DNA of 64,000 bases, taken from Candidatus Bathyarchaeota archaeon (GTDB lineage: Archaea; Thermoproteota; Bathyarchaeia; Bathyarchaeales; Bathycorpusculaceae). Every line of letters begins with the position of its first letter. Position 1 is the first letter of the stretch. The position numbers and the translations under genes were made by a program. The stretch spans positions 186,001 through 250,000 of the forward strand of contig JAOZIA010000024.1 in the NCBI GenBank assembly GCA_026014585.1, given 5' to 3'. The notes under the pieces are model-generated. The model searched no databases, was not told where the DNA came from, and was given only the letters and a program-made list of their open reading frames with translations. Of this stretch, positions 26,518-35,810 are shown piece after piece.

Positions 26518-27553
26518 CAGCCAAAACGATTATGCACCTCATAAGGCGCTAGTTGCAAAAAACGGAGCAGTGCTGCTTGGAGACAGTGTTTCCTGCGATG
26601 CCCATGACGCATCTCGTTCATTGCGAGTTGTCACACACGCACATGCTGACCACCTGATGGGGCTCCGTCGGAGTCTAAAGAACTGCCAGAAAGTTCTCAT
26701 GACCGAAGCAACCAAAGATTTAATCCAAACCATAAACCCCCAATTCAACCTCAACTGTGAATCCGTTCAAACCGTAAAATACGGCAAAACCACAAAGTTT
26801 GAAGACGAAAAAATCACCCTACATAAAGCAGACCACATTTTAGGAGCAGCACAGGTGCTGGTTGAGGATGCGGGGGGAATTCGGATTGCCTACAGCGGCG
26901 ACTTCAAACTGGATAGTACCCCTGTGGTTGAGTGCGATGTTTTGGTGGTTGATGCCACGTATGGTACCCCTCAGTGCAGACGCCATTTTGACGTGGATGT
27001 GAAGGAGTTGCTGGTTTCGATGATTGAGCAGCGACTACGGGGCGGAACCGTTTACGTGTTTGGGTTTCATGGCAAACTCCAAGAAGTCATGCAAATTCTC
27101 ACCGACGCCGCCGTAACCGTTCCCTTTGTAATGCCCGAGCATGTCTACAACATCTCCAAAGTCTGCGAAAAACACGGCATGCACCTCGGATGCCTAACCA
27201 GCAGCACCAGCAAAGAAGGACACACACTGCTAAATGAGAACTTGCCTTGTGTCGCCTTTTACCACGTAAACCAGCGCCAACACGTCGGACTAAAAAATGC
27301 GCGGATTTGTGTGAGCGGATGGGAGTTTCATAAGCCGTGTCGGCAGATTGGTGACCGCGAGTATTTGGTAGCGTTTAGTGACCACTGCGACTTCGACGGC
27401 ACTGTTGAATATGTGAAGCAGACACGAGCAAAACAGGTCATAACGGACAATTACCGCGGCGGTTACGGTACGGTTTTGGCGTGTGAGCTTAGTAAGCGGT
27501 TGGGAGTTTCTGCGACGGCTATGCCTCGGGACATGGGGCAGACAACTCTTTAA
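26501..27553 (+). CDS. Metallo-beta-lactamase fold nuclease-like protein (predicted exonuclease)
   Basis: About 350 aa. MBL motif THAHADHLMG (HxHxDH), second-domain segments KADHILGAAQVLVED and YSGDFKLDSTPV, and a late His in AFSDHCDFDGTVEYV fit archaeal mRNA 3'-end/exonuclease-like MBL proteins related to CPSF and SNM1. The start is uncertain: TTG at 26465, 26492 and 26501 all fit; 26501 minimises overlap with the preceding gene. It completes a kinase-UPF0201-nuclease operon. Confidence 0.8.
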   Translation: MPKKPDSQNDYAPHKALVAKNGAVLLGDSVSCDAHDASRSLRVVTHAHADHLMGLRRSLKNCQKVLMTEATKDLIQTINPQFNLNCESVQTVKYGKTTKFEDEKITLHKADHILGAAQVLVEDAGGIRIAYSGDFKLDSTPVVECDVLVVDATYGTPQCRRHFDVDVKELLVSMIEQRLRGGTVYVFGFHGKLQEVMQILTDAAVTVPFVMPEHVYNISKVCEKHGMHLGCLTSSTSKEGHTLLNENLPCVAFYHVNQRQHVGLKNARICVSGWEFHKPCRQIGDREYLVAFSDHCDFDGTVEYVKQTRAKQVITDNYRGGYGTVLACELSKRLGVSATAMPRDMGQTTL

Positions 27554-27636
27554 GATGATTCGTTGGGCTTGTGGTGTAAGCTTAAAAAGCAACAATCTAA
27601 ACTTACATCATCAGCACAAATAGGATTTGAAATCAA

Positions 27637-28905
27637 ATGACAAAGTCATCAGTAATTTCTGGCTTCTACAAGCTCGCGCCCAAAGAACGTTTAAACATCG
27701 TTAAGGACTTTGCAGATTTAACACAAGAAGAATGTGACCTACTCGCTCAATCTTGCTCGTTGCCGCTGGATTTGGCGGACCACATGGTTGAAAACGTGGT
27801 AGGCACAATCCCAACACCCTTTGGCATCGGAGTAAACTTCCAAATCAACGACAAAGACTACCTTGTTCCTATGGCAACTGAAGAACCCAGCGTAATTGCA
27901 GCAGCAAGCTATGCGGCAAAGATGGTTCGGGATGGTGGCGGATTTAAAACCAGCAGCACCGCGCCAGTTATGATTGGACAAATTCAACTGGTAAACCTAC
28001 CAAACGCGCAACAAGCTAAAGAAAACGTCTTAGCCAAAAAAGAGGAAATCCTAAAAAAAGCCAACGAGCAAGACCCAGTGCTTAACAGTTTTGGTGGAGG
28101 CGCAAAAGACCTTGACGCCCGAGTCATCAAAACAACTGTTGGCGACATGGTAATTGTGCATCTTTACGTGGACTGCCGAGATGCCATGGGTGCTAACGCA
28201 GTGAATACGATGGCTGAGGCAGTAGCGCCTATGCTTGAACAACTTTCAGGCGGACACGTGTACCTACGTATTATCAGCAACTTAGCAGTAAGACGTCTTG
28301 CAAAAGCCACATGCACGGTTCCCAAAGAAGCCGTGGGCGGCGAAGCAATCGTGGATGGCATCGTTTACGCTTCAGCCTTTGCAGCAGCAGACCCCTACAG
28401 GGCGGCAACTCACAATAAAGGTGCCATGAACGGCATAATCGCAGTTGTGTTAGCCACGGGCAATGACCATCGAGCCATTGAAGCAGGCGGACACGCATAC
28501 GCATCACTAAACGGGCAATACACCAGCCTCTCAAAGTGGACCAAAAACCAAAACGGCGACTTAGAAGGCTCAATCGAGTTACCCATGGCAGTCGGATTGA
28601 TTGGCGGCGCAGTGAAAACTCACCCAATCGCACGCATCGCCGTAAAAATCTTGAATGTCAAGTCTGCTAACGAGTTCGCTGAGATTTTAGCCGCGGTTGG
28701 TTTAGCTCAAAATCTTGCCGCGCTCAGGGCACTTGCAAGTGAGGGTATTCAGCGGGGGCACATGTCTCTTCACGCCAGAAACATCGCGGTTACAGCGGGG
28801 GCAACTGGGGATTTGGTTGATGTTGTGGCGGCGCAGATGGTTAAGGAGCGTAAGGTTCGCGTTGATAGGGCTAAGGAGATTTTGGAGCAATTAACCAAAA
28901 ATTAG
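27637..28905 (+). CDS. Hydroxymethylglutaryl-CoA reductase, class II type
   Basis: Makes mevalonate for isoprenoid membrane lipids. The 422-aa protein has class II features: opening SGFYKLAPKERL, ENVVGTIPTPFGIGVNF, substrate-binding MATEEPSVIAA (catalytic Glu), DCRDAMGANAVN, catalytic Lys in ATHNKGAMNG, and catalytic His in GHMSLHARN. Class II enzymes usually prefer NADH and are typical of some archaea (Archaeoglobus) and bacteria; most archaea use class I. Single gene with its own promoter. Confidence 0.92.
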   Translation: MTKSSVISGFYKLAPKERLNIVKDFADLTQEECDLLAQSCSLPLDLADHMVENVVGTIPTPFGIGVNFQINDKDYLVPMATEEPSVIAAASYAAKMVRDGGGFKTSSTAPVMIGQIQLVNLPNAQQAKENVLAKKEEILKKANEQDPVLNSFGGGAKDLDARVIKTTVGDMVIVHLYVDCRDAMGANAVNTMAEAVAPMLEQLSGGHVYLRIISNLAVRRLAKATCTVPKEAVGGEAIVDGIVYASAFAAADPYRAATHNKGAMNGIIAVVLATGNDHRAIEAGGHAYASLNGQYTSLSKWTKNQNGDLEGSIELPMAVGLIGGAVKTHPIARIAVKILNVKSANEFAEILAAVGLAQNLAALRALASEGIQRGHMSLHARNIAVTAGATGDLVDVVAAQMVKERKVRVDRAKEILEQLTKN

Positions 28906-28996
28906 CCTGTTTCAACCCCGTTTTTGTTTTTTCCCTGTTTTTTGTTCCCTGTTAATCTTTATAACCCCGAAATTCCCTATTTCTTGTGGGATAAGC

Positions 28997-29296
28997 ATGT
29001 TTTTGCACAGAGCCGCTTTTGTTTTAGCTGCTATCATCTTGGCAGCAATCATCATTGTCCCCTTGGTTTTCATCAACTTTCAAACCCAAAACATCCTGCA
29101 ACAGCAAGCAAAGTTTGAACATTCCACCCGAACCAACGCTACTGGAATCCTAATTAACCTCTCAGAACAGCAACAGGCACTTTTTACCACAGTTTTCGTA
29201 ATTGATATTGTTTTAGCAGTGCTTTTCGGGGTTACCTTATGGTACGCACTTAAAACGCATCGGGAAAAACTTCTCTCTTCAACACCGCCAACTTAG
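28997..29296 (+). CDS. small membrane protein, two helices with external loop
   Basis: 99 aa. Helix one FVLAAIILAAIIIVPLVFI (about residues 8-26), a polar loop of about 40 residues with NAT and NLS sequons, then helix two VFVIDIVLAVLFGVTLWYA and a short basic tail. Topology suggests both ends inside. Family not recognised. A TATA-like CTTTATAA near 28957-28964 sits at the right distance for a leaderless transcript. Confidence 0.55.
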   Translation: MFLHRAAFVLAAIILAAIIIVPLVFINFQTQNILQQQAKFEHSTRTNATGILINLSEQQQALFTTVFVIDIVLAVLFGVTLWYALKTHREKLLSSTPPT

Positions 29297-29392
29297 CCTA
29301 TGACTTGGATGGAGCGGACAAGCATGACCCAAGTGTGCCCATTGATTATCAGATCCTCCGAACCAACACTGCCATATTACATCCCAAAGAGG

Positions 29393-29995
29393 TTACATGA
29401 AAAAGTTCGTCAAACCAACCAACACATACTGAACAGCAATCGCCGCAATAATTAGCGCCATCGCACGAGCAATCACCATCGAACCCGTTTTACCAAGCAC
29501 CCGATAAACCTCACCGATAAAACGCAAAATAACCCAAGTCAAAACAATCACAACAAGAATCGCTATCGCAGTTACCACTGCACCGTACTGTTGTAGGCTT
29601 AAAATCGAAGTTGTTATGGCTCCAGGTCCAACCAGAAGAGGCATAGCTATGGGAACGGCACCTATACTTTCGGGGGACTCCACGGTTTCATGTGAGCCAC
29701 CAGTAATCAAAATCCTTATGGCAATAATTAATAGCAAAATGCCGCCTGCCACTTCAAAACTTTCAATAGAAATGCCAAACACCATAAAGATTTCCCTGCC
29801 CAGAAAAGCAAAAATCAAAAGCACAATAAAACCGACAATACAGGCTGTGTTGAAGATTTTTCGGCGCTCTTCCTTACCCATTTTCTCAGTTAGGCTCATG
29901 AGTATGGGGATGCTGCCAAACGGGTCAACGATTATGAATAGAACAATTATGGTTCGGGCAAGGTTTATGGCAAAATCCTCAGGAAAAAAAGACAT
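29393..29995 (-). CDS. MarC/UPF0056-family membrane protein
   Basis: About 200 aa, six hydrophobic helices. Family motifs: VLFIIVDPFGSIPILMSLT near the N-terminus, RIFNTA-type cytoplasmic loop, and PLLVGPGAITTSI in the second half, with internal two-fold repeat. Once linked to antibiotic resistance but the function is unproven; MarC-type proteins are probable transporters. ATG at 29995 with TTG three bases upstream. Confidence 0.88.
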   Translation of the reverse strand: MSFFPEDFAINLARTIIVLFIIVDPFGSIPILMSLTEKMGKEERRKIFNTACIVGFIVLLIFAFLGREIFMVFGISIESFEVAGGILLLIIAIRILITGGSHETVESPESIGAVPIAMPLLVGPGAITTSILSLQQYGAVVTAIAILVVIVLTWVILRFIGEVYRVLGKTGSMVIARAMALIIAAIAVQYVLVGLTNFFM

Positions 29996-30092
29996 CAAAA
30001 TCCAACTAAACTATGATTTGCCCCCGATATTAACCCTACCCAGCCAGCCACCACACAAGTTTAATTAACAAATTCCGCAATCACAACAAAGC

Positions 30093-31697
30093 ATGGTGAC
30101 ACGTAACCCTTTAGCGACGCTCAAACGGATAGACAGGTGGCAGATTTGCCTAATCATCCTCGGCGTAGTTTACGGTGCAGTTCTTGCCACTAATCTGCAG
30201 ACAAATTCGATGGCGTGGGATGAAGTCGCACACCTAAACGGGGGCTTACTGCTCTCTCGCGGGCAAGTTGTGACGTGGGCGTTGACTAACTCGTTTTATC
30301 CGCCAATCTATGACCTGTTTGCCGCGGGTTATTTTCTGGTTTTGGGTCCGAGCTTATTTTCGGCAAGACTGGTTGCGGCTACGTTTTCGGTTCTAACACT
30401 GTTTGTTATCTACGCCATTGCCAACTTTCTCTACAGCAACAAGAAAACCGCGTTTTTAGCCGCCATCTTTTTTGCAGTTATGCCTGGGATTTTTTGGCTC
30501 TCCAAGCTGGCGATGATTGAGACCATGCTGATTTTTGTTTTGTCGCTGTCAATGTTTTATTTTTTCCGCTGGCTCAAACTGGGCAACGGCAAAGACCGCA
30601 CAAAAAGCCTCGCCGCAGTTGTGGTTGGGGTGGTGGTGAAGTATCAGATGCTGGTTATTGCGCCGTTAATCATGATTTTTGGCACGTTTTTTTGGAGGAA
30701 GGAGAATTTTTGGGCGGATTTCAAAAAATGGTTTGCCCCTAAACGCTTAGCCCTAATGGTCACGGTTTTGGCGGTGGTTGGCGTTGTGTTGCTGGTTTTG
30801 TACTCGCTTGGGCTTTTGGATTTGATGCTGTACGCATTTGGCGTAGGCAGTCAAGGCAAATCCGTCTACAGCACACGATATCCGCTACCAATTTTTTACT
30901 TGCTCGAAATGGTTCAGGTTGAAAACCCAATACACCCCATCTCGCTTGTGCTGTACGTTTTGAGTCTTGCAGGGTTAGGCTGGATGGTGTACAAGCGAAA
31001 GTTCGGCGACAAACTCTTGCTACTCTGGTTTGCGGTAGTATATGTGGTGTTTACGGTGGTTTCTAATCGGGAATGGCGCTACGTCGTCATCCTGTTCCCC
31101 GTGCTCGCGATTGCCGCCTCAAACCTAACCATAACCGCGCTGGAGAAACTGTGTAAAACATGGCAGACCGCTGTGGGTTTCATGAGCAAATACGGCACCA
31201 AAATCGCCGCAGGTCTGCTAATTGCCTTTGTGGGAGCGGGGCTTTGCTTTAGCTGTGTGGATGCTTACAATTGGCAGATCAGAGACGAAATCGTTGTGCC
31301 CATCGAGCAAGCCACCCTCTACGCCGCGCAGGATTTGGGTCCAAACCAGACGGTTGCGGTTGTGTGCTCCGTGAATCATTTCAGCAAATACATGGTGCAG
31401 TTTTACCTTGACGTGCAGACTGGGAGGAATCTGAATCAGACGTGGCAGTACCCCTTCAACGCCGCCGACAGCTTCACCCCCAACTTCGACGTAGTCGAGC
31501 TCACAGGCATCTGCCAACGCTTAGACACAAAATACGTGATGCTCTACGAATACGGCAACCTAAACTACTACAACACAGAACTAAACCAACAAACAATCCA
31601 AAACCTGCTAACGCAGAGCAATTATTTTACGCTGGCAGAAACTTTTGGGGAATCCTCGAATAGAGTTTTCGTGTTTAGATTTAACCAATCAGATTAA
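30093..31697 (+). CDS. PMT/GT39-type membrane glycosyltransferase
   Basis: 534 aa with about 11 hydrophobic segments. The first external loop carries the acidic motif MAWDEVAHLNGG expected of GT-C transferases that take sugars from polyprenyl phosphates, and the next loops have TNSFYPPIYDLFAAGYF and FLYSNKKTAFLAAIFFAVMP-like sequence. The C-terminal 130 residues form a soluble external domain. It probably glycosylates surface proteins or lipids. TTTAATTAA at 30058-30066 fits a TATA box for a leaderless start. Confidence 0.82.
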   Translation: MVTRNPLATLKRIDRWQICLIILGVVYGAVLATNLQTNSMAWDEVAHLNGGLLLSRGQVVTWALTNSFYPPIYDLFAAGYFLVLGPSLFSARLVAATFSVLTLFVIYAIANFLYSNKKTAFLAAIFFAVMPGIFWLSKLAMIETMLIFVLSLSMFYFFRWLKLGNGKDRTKSLAAVVVGVVVKYQMLVIAPLIMIFGTFFWRKENFWADFKKWFAPKRLALMVTVLAVVGVVLLVLYSLGLLDLMLYAFGVGSQGKSVYSTRYPLPIFYLLEMVQVENPIHPISLVLYVLSLAGLGWMVYKRKFGDKLLLLWFAVVYVVFTVVSNREWRYVVILFPVLAIAASNLTITALEKLCKTWQTAVGFMSKYGTKIAAGLLIAFVGAGLCFSCVDAYNWQIRDEIVVPIEQATLYAAQDLGPNQTVAVVCSVNHFSKYMVQFYLDVQTGRNLNQTWQYPFNAADSFTPNFDVVELTGICQRLDTKYVMLYEYGNLNYYNTELNQQTIQNLLTQSNYFTLAETFGESSNRVFVFRFNQSD

Positions 31698-31876
31698 GAC
31701 GACAGCGCTACCTTGCTTTAATTTCCAATGCAGAAAACATAAAAGTCCGTAATCGAAACTAGTTACTGCGCAACCAATACTGTTCGCAACTGTTTTGCCA
31801 TAAATTCTGCATCTTTCCATCATTAAATTTTCTTTACTGAAGCAGAAAACGCGCAACAAAAATGGAGGAAAAAATT

Positions 31877-32272
31877 ATGGAAAATAATGAGAAAAATCTT
31901 TTGCGGTCTGTACCACCTGAGCAGGGTTTTCATTTTTATCGTGATATGGAAAACTGTACTGAAGTGACTAGTTACAGCTTAGAAGAGCTTTGTGGAGCCA
32001 TTAGTTACGTGTGTAATGAGGCTATTTTGTTTCATTTTGAGCGGGGCGATTTTCAGAATTGGATAAGAAACGTGATTGGTGATGATGAATTGGCTCAGAG
32101 TATTGATGAAATAAGCGCGTGTTCGCGTGAGCTTTCTGCGCAGACTTGCAGGGAGGAACTATCTGAGAGGATTAGTATTCGGATTTCTCAGTTGCAGACA
32201 AGTGGACCACCGTTTTTTAGTGGAAAAAAAGGATACAAAAAAGATTTTACTGTGCCAACAAGTACGCATTGA
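31877..32272 (+). CDS. DUF5752-like small protein
   Basis: 131 aa from ATG 31877, chosen because GGAGG at 31864-31868 overlaps an earlier in-frame ATG (31862) and is well spaced for this one. Sequence features: FHFYRDMENCTEVTSYSLEEL and the family-typical FHFERGDFQNWIRNVIGDDELAQSID, then a cysteine pair in the C-terminal helix (ACSRELSAQTCREEL). No biochemical role is known. A candidate structured RNA follows 50 bases downstream. Confidence 0.72.
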   Translation: MENNEKNLLRSVPPEQGFHFYRDMENCTEVTSYSLEELCGAISYVCNEAILFHFERGDFQNWIRNVIGDDELAQSIDEISACSRELSAQTCREELSERISIRISQLQTSGPPFFSGKKGYKKDFTVPTSTH

Positions 32273-32321
32273 GGAATTTTCCTATCAGTTAAAGCTGTTT
32301 AAGAAACGCAAATAGATAAAT

Positions 32322-32398
32322 GTTGGACGATTTCCTAAAAGGTTGGACGATGAGGAAATCGAGGTACGGCGAGGTCCAACGGCGGGGACTTAGGCCGT
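32322..32398 (+). ncRNA. candidate structured RNA
   Basis: Nested helices are visible: GTTGGAC (32322-32328) with GTCCAAC (32374-32380) encloses GATTTCCT (32329-32336) with AGGAAATC (32353-32360); next to it ACGGC (32379-32383) can pair with GCCGT (32394-32398). A second GTTGGAC (32342-32348) offers an alternative partner for GTCCAAC, so two folds are possible. Local GC is higher than the flanks. No protein frame is credible. It lies before a TATA-like CTTATATT (32440-32447) of the flavoprotein gene, so it may be a free RNA or an upstream regulatory leader. Confidence 0.5.
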
Positions 32399-32482
32399 GA
32401 CTGATGAGAGCTTTTTCCGCTACCGAGTCCATGCAACTAAGCTTATATTCCCTGAGCTTCAATAGTTCTGGATGGTGCTTTG

Positions 32483-32956
32483 ATGAGTTTATTCAAGTTA
32501 CCATCAATGAGCCGCAGAGAAATTGACGACTTAATTGCTGAGCAGTTTTTGTGCAGAATCGCCTTCACTGGCAAGGCTGGTCCGTATATTGCGCCTTTTC
32601 AGTACGTGTTTTTCAACAAACGCCTCTACTTTCACTTTACTGATTATGGCAATAAGATGATGTTTTTCAAGGAGGGCAATCAGGTTTGTGTAGAAATCGA
32701 AAAGTACCTGTCTGACATGAGTCAGTATGCCTTTGTGATTTTAACAGGAAACCTCAAACTGGTCACTGACGAAAACGAGCGAGCCATGGCGATTGAGAAG
32801 CTGTCACAAGCGGGAGCAGAAAAACTTTCCACAAAATTCTTGGGTGCGCATGGTTTTGATACTGAGGCAGGATGGTCAGCGTTGAATCCAAAGCAGCCGA
32901 TTTTGATTTTGAAACTGGAAAAAGTCACTTCAATTAAGGGGTTGAAGTCTCCGTAG
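32483..32956 (+). CDS. Pyridoxamine 5'-phosphate oxidase-like FMN-binding protein
   Basis: 157 aa split-barrel protein: REIDDLIAEQFLCRIAF, YIAPFQYVFFNKRLYFHFTD and GNKMMFFKEGNQVCVEIE, then LTGNLKLVTDENER, match the small PNPOx-like flavoprotein family (general stress or nitroimidazole-resistance type). It probably binds FMN or F420 as a dimer; substrate unknown. ATG 32483 has GGTG upstream at 32474. Photolyase starts 10 bases after its stop, so the two flavoproteins likely share an operon. Confidence 0.82.
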   Translation: MSLFKLPSMSRREIDDLIAEQFLCRIAFTGKAGPYIAPFQYVFFNKRLYFHFTDYGNKMMFFKEGNQVCVEIEKYLSDMSQYAFVILTGNLKLVTDENERAMAIEKLSQAGAEKLSTKFLGAHGFDTEAGWSALNPKQPILILKLEKVTSIKGLKSP

Positions 32957-32966
32957 GTGAACATTG

Positions 32967-34307
32967 ATGGCGCCGCTGGGTAGACTTGAAGTGCTAAACA
33001 GCAAACCTTTGGGGAATGGCGAGTTTGTGCTGTATTGGATGCAAGCATCCCATCGTGCACAAGAAAATTGGGCATTAGACTATGCAATTGAGGAAGCAAA
33101 CCTGAGAGGATTGCCTGTTGTTGTGTTTTTTGGGTTAACAGAGTATCCCGAGGCTAACCTGCGTCATTACCTCTTCATGCTACAGGGTTTGCGGGAAGCT
33201 AAAGAGGAACTAAGAGGGCTGGGCATACGATTGGTGATTCAGCAGGTTTCGCCTGAATTGGGCGTTTTGGAGTTAGCCAAAAAAGCATCTCAAATCGTGG
33301 TGGACAAGGCTTACCTGCGCACAAACAGGCAATGGGTCGGTTATGTGGCAAAAAAAGCACAGGTTCCACTGGTTCAGGTTGAAGACAACGCCGTGATTCC
33401 CGTAGAGGAAGCCTCACAAAAAGAAGAATACACCGCTGCCACATTGCGCCCCAAAATCCTTGCCAAACTCAACAATTACCTTGAAGTACCCCCAAAACTA
33501 AACCCCAAAAAATCCTCACTTAAAATGAATCTGCCTTCGCTGCTTCTTACGGACTTGGATAAGGCGTTGTCAGGATTAAAAATCAATAGAACCGTAGACA
33601 AAGCACCTTTTCAGGGCGGAACCAGCAAAGCTAAAACCCTGCTGGAAACCTTCATAGCACAAAAACTGGAAACCTACGAGCAAAAAGGCAGCACACCCGA
33701 CAACGACTGCGCCTCAGAATTAAGTCCATTTTTGCATTTTGGACAAATCTCACCCATCTATGTTGCCGCAAGAATTCTAAAAACAAACACTGCAGATAGG
33801 CACAGGTTTTTGGAGCAACTCATAGTCCGACGAGAACTAGCCATCAATTTTGCACACTACAACCCGAACTATGACTCAATTGCTTGTTTGCCACGCTGGG
33901 CACAAGAAACCCTAAACCAGCATGCAACAGACCAGAGAAGCAACATCTACAGCCCAAAGCAACTGGAAAATGCACAAACCCATGACCCCTACTGGAACGC
34001 AGCACAAAAAGAGATGACGGCTACTGGGAAAATGAATGGATACATGCGGATGTACTGGGGCAAAAAAATCATCGAATGGACACAGAACCCAGAAGAAGCC
34101 TACAAAACCACATTGTATCTAAACAACAAATACGAGCTGGATGGCAGAGACCCAAACGGTTACGCTGGGGTGGCGTGGTGTTTTGGTAAGCATGACCGCC
34201 CATGGAAGGAACGTGAAATCTTTGGCAAAGTCAGATTCATGAACAGTGCAGGACTACAGAGAAAGTTTGATATGAACTTGTATCTGCAAAAAGTAAACAC
34301 GTTATGA
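32967..34307 (+). CDS. phr: Deoxyribodipyrimidine photolyase, class II
   Basis: 446 aa DNA-repair flavoenzyme that uses light and FADH to split cyclobutane dimers. Class II markers: [22 protein letters not shown] near the start, and the C-terminal FAD domain with [75 protein letters not shown] in pieces. AGGTGA precedes the ATG at 32967. A light-exposed niche at some time is implied, which is notable for a presumed anaerobe. Confidence 0.93.
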   Translation: MAPLGRLEVLNSKPLGNGEFVLYWMQASHRAQENWALDYAIEEANLRGLPVVVFFGLTEYPEANLRHYLFMLQGLREAKEELRGLGIRLVIQQVSPELGVLELAKKASQIVVDKAYLRTNRQWVGYVAKKAQVPLVQVEDNAVIPVEEASQKEEYTAATLRPKILAKLNNYLEVPPKLNPKKSSLKMNLPSLLLTDLDKALSGLKINRTVDKAPFQGGTSKAKTLLETFIAQKLETYEQKGSTPDNDCASELSPFLHFGQISPIYVAARILKTNTADRHRFLEQLIVRRELAINFAHYNPNYDSIACLPRWAQETLNQHATDQRSNIYSPKQLENAQTHDPYWNAAQKEMTATGKMNGYMRMYWGKKIIEWTQNPEEAYKTTLYLNNKYELDGRDPNGYAGVAWCFGKHDRPWKEREIFGKVRFMNSAGLQRKFDMNLYLQKVNTL

Positions 34308-34361
34308 GTGGGCGTTGGAAAAAGGTTTATTTTGCCCCGTTCTACTATGTTTGGAACTTAG

Positions 34362-34411
34362 GCGGATCATCATGGTCCGTAGGGATGTGGTCCCCCAGGG
34401 GACTGAACCGC
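34362..34411 (+). promoter_or_regulatory. hairpin-rich leader of the eL15-eL13 operon
   Basis: Upstream of eL15, GCGG (34362-34365) can pair with CCGC (34408-34411), enclosing the compact hairpin GTCCCC (34390-34395) / GGGGAC (34398-34403). A TATA-like TTTATTTT at 34326-34333 predicts a transcript starting near 34355, so this structure would form in the untranslated leader before AGGAG and the ATG at 34445. It may mediate ribosomal-protein feedback; that is inference. Confidence 0.45.
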
Positions 34412-34444
34412 AAACAAAAAACACATACAGGAGAAAAACCAGAA

Positions 34445-35026
34445 ATGGCATACAAGTATATTGCCGAAGAATGGGCAAATCCCGAAGAAAGCTTCGTGGC
34501 AGAGCTCATGCGCCAACGCTTAATACTGTGGCGTAAACAACCAACAACCCTTAGAATAGAAAACCCAACACGCCTCGATAAGGCACACCAACTGGGCTAC
34601 AAAGCAAAACAAGGCTTCGTGATTGCACGAACCAAAGTACGCCGTGGAGGATTACGCAAAATCCGTCCAAAGTCAGGACGCCGCCCAAAACGTATGGGTG
34701 TTGCTAAATTCAAGCCTGCAAAAAGCATCAGACTGATTGCTGAGGAACGAACTGCAAAGAAATTCCCCAACCTTGAAGTGCTTAACAGTTACTGGGTTGG
34801 TCAAGATGGCAGGCACAAGTGGTTTGAAGTTATCATGGTTGACCCCTCAAGTCCATCAATAAAAGCGGACAAAGATATCAACTGGATAGCTCAGAAGCAA
34901 CACAAGAAACGCGTTTTCCGTAGCATGACCAGTGCAGGCAAAAAAGTTAGAAGCCTAAGACGTCGAGGAATTGGTGCAGAAAAAGTAAGACCCAGCCACC
35001 AGCGAGGGGCTAAAAAAGGAGCATAG
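34445..35026 (+). CDS. rpl15e: Ribosomal protein eL15
   Basis: 193 aa large-subunit protein. [62 protein letters not shown] in pieces, and the C-terminal [22 protein letters not shown] are classic eL15. ATG 34445 is used, with AGGAG upstream; an open frame extends 47 codons further upstream but that part is the leader. The eL13 gene starts 4 bases after the stop. Confidence 0.96.
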   Translation: MAYKYIAEEWANPEESFVAELMRQRLILWRKQPTTLRIENPTRLDKAHQLGYKAKQGFVIARTKVRRGGLRKIRPKSGRRPKRMGVAKFKPAKSIRLIAEERTAKKFPNLEVLNSYWVGQDGRHKWFEVIMVDPSSPSIKADKDINWIAQKQHKKRVFRSMTSAGKKVRSLRRRGIGAEKVRPSHQRGAKKGA

Positions 35027-35029
35027 ACA

Positions 35030-35233
35030 ATGCACCACATAAAACCAATCATAACTAAGCACAGCGGCAAACAAGTTAAGGGCAAAGGATTTAGCCCAAA
35101 CGAGATGAAAGCTGCAGGCGTAAACAAAAACCAAATGCGCAAAATGGGCATGCCAATCGATTACAAGCGTAAAAGTGAACACGCTGAAAACGTGGAAGCC
35201 ATCAAAGCGCACGCGGCACAAACAAAAGCCTAA
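35030..35233 (+). CDS. rpl13e: Ribosomal protein eL13 (short archaeal form)
   Basis: 67 aa basic protein with the archaeal eL13 pattern: KPIITKHSGKQVKGKGFSPNEMKAAGV in outline, then MRKMGMPIDYKRKSEH and a helical ENVEAIKAHAA tail. eL13 is present in TACK and Asgard archaea and generally absent from Euryarchaeota, a useful taxonomic hint. Directly follows eL15 with a 3-base gap. Confidence 0.85.
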   Translation: MHHIKPIITKHSGKQVKGKGFSPNEMKAAGVNKNQMRKMGMPIDYKRKSEHAENVEAIKAHAAQTKA

Positions 35234-35351
35234 ACCCCCTTCTTATCTTTCTTCAATTTTTCATTTTTAACCAATTTTGCTGTCTCTTGCAGGGTTAAAA
35301 AGAAAATCCCTATATGCCACATCAGGCAACTAAACAGCAAAGGGAATTTCC

Positions 35352-35810
35352 ATGGAAAAATCAGGTGCCCAAACAAACAAAATCGCGCAAATAAACATCC
35401 GTGTATCCTCACACGCAACCGAAGACCCAGAAAAAGTCCAAACTGCCATCCGCAACATGCTACCCGAAGAAAACGCACAAGACATAGTTTTTGAGAAAAC
35501 CAGTTTAACAGGGCATCATGGTAACCCAATCATACTCTTTAGCACAACAATAACAGACAAAAATGTACTTCCAAAAATCGTGGATTTGCTAGGTTTAAAG
35601 CTTGCCAGTCTTGACAAAGAAACGCTTTTGCAAGATTTAGCAATGCATTTGGAAAAGTCTAACATGTTTTTACGGTTTGATAAGCAAGCTGCCTTTATGG
35701 GTTCAGCACATTTTTCCAGTGTTGACCCCATTCATTTTAAAATTCATTTCAAAACCAAAAACGAGGACGAAATAAAACAAATCCTGCAAAATTCAGGTTT
35801 GCTACCATGA
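35352..35810 (+). CDS. Predicted exosome-associated RNA-binding protein (COG1325-like)
   Basis: 152 aa. N-terminal beta strand INIRVSSHATEDPEKVQTAIRNML in outline, middle LTGHHGNPIILFSTTI, and C-terminal FLRFDKQAAFMGSAHF resemble the archaeal predicted exosome subunit family encoded beside RNase P genes. It overlaps the Rpp30 gene by 4 bases. The layout COG1325-Rpp30-Pop5 is conserved in many archaea, linking RNA decay and tRNA processing. Related in fold pattern to the UPF0201 protein at 26119-26517. Confidence 0.85.
   Translation: MEKSGAQTNKIAQINIRVSSHATEDPEKVQTAIRNMLPEENAQDIVFEKTSLTGHHGNPIILFSTTITDKNVLPKIVDLLGLKLASLDKETLLQDLAMHLEKSNMFLRFDKQAAFMGSAHFSSVDPIHFKIHFKTKNEDEIKQILQNSGLLP

Noticed and set aside
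32400-32435. Hammerhead ribozyme suggested by CTGATGAG
   Set aside because: The following GAAA element and a third stem with a cleavable site are missing; the local fold is weak.
34304-34444. N-terminal extension of ribosomal protein eL15
   Set aside because: The extra 47 codons have no counterpart in eL15, and a ribosome site plus the conserved MAYKYI start lie at 34445.
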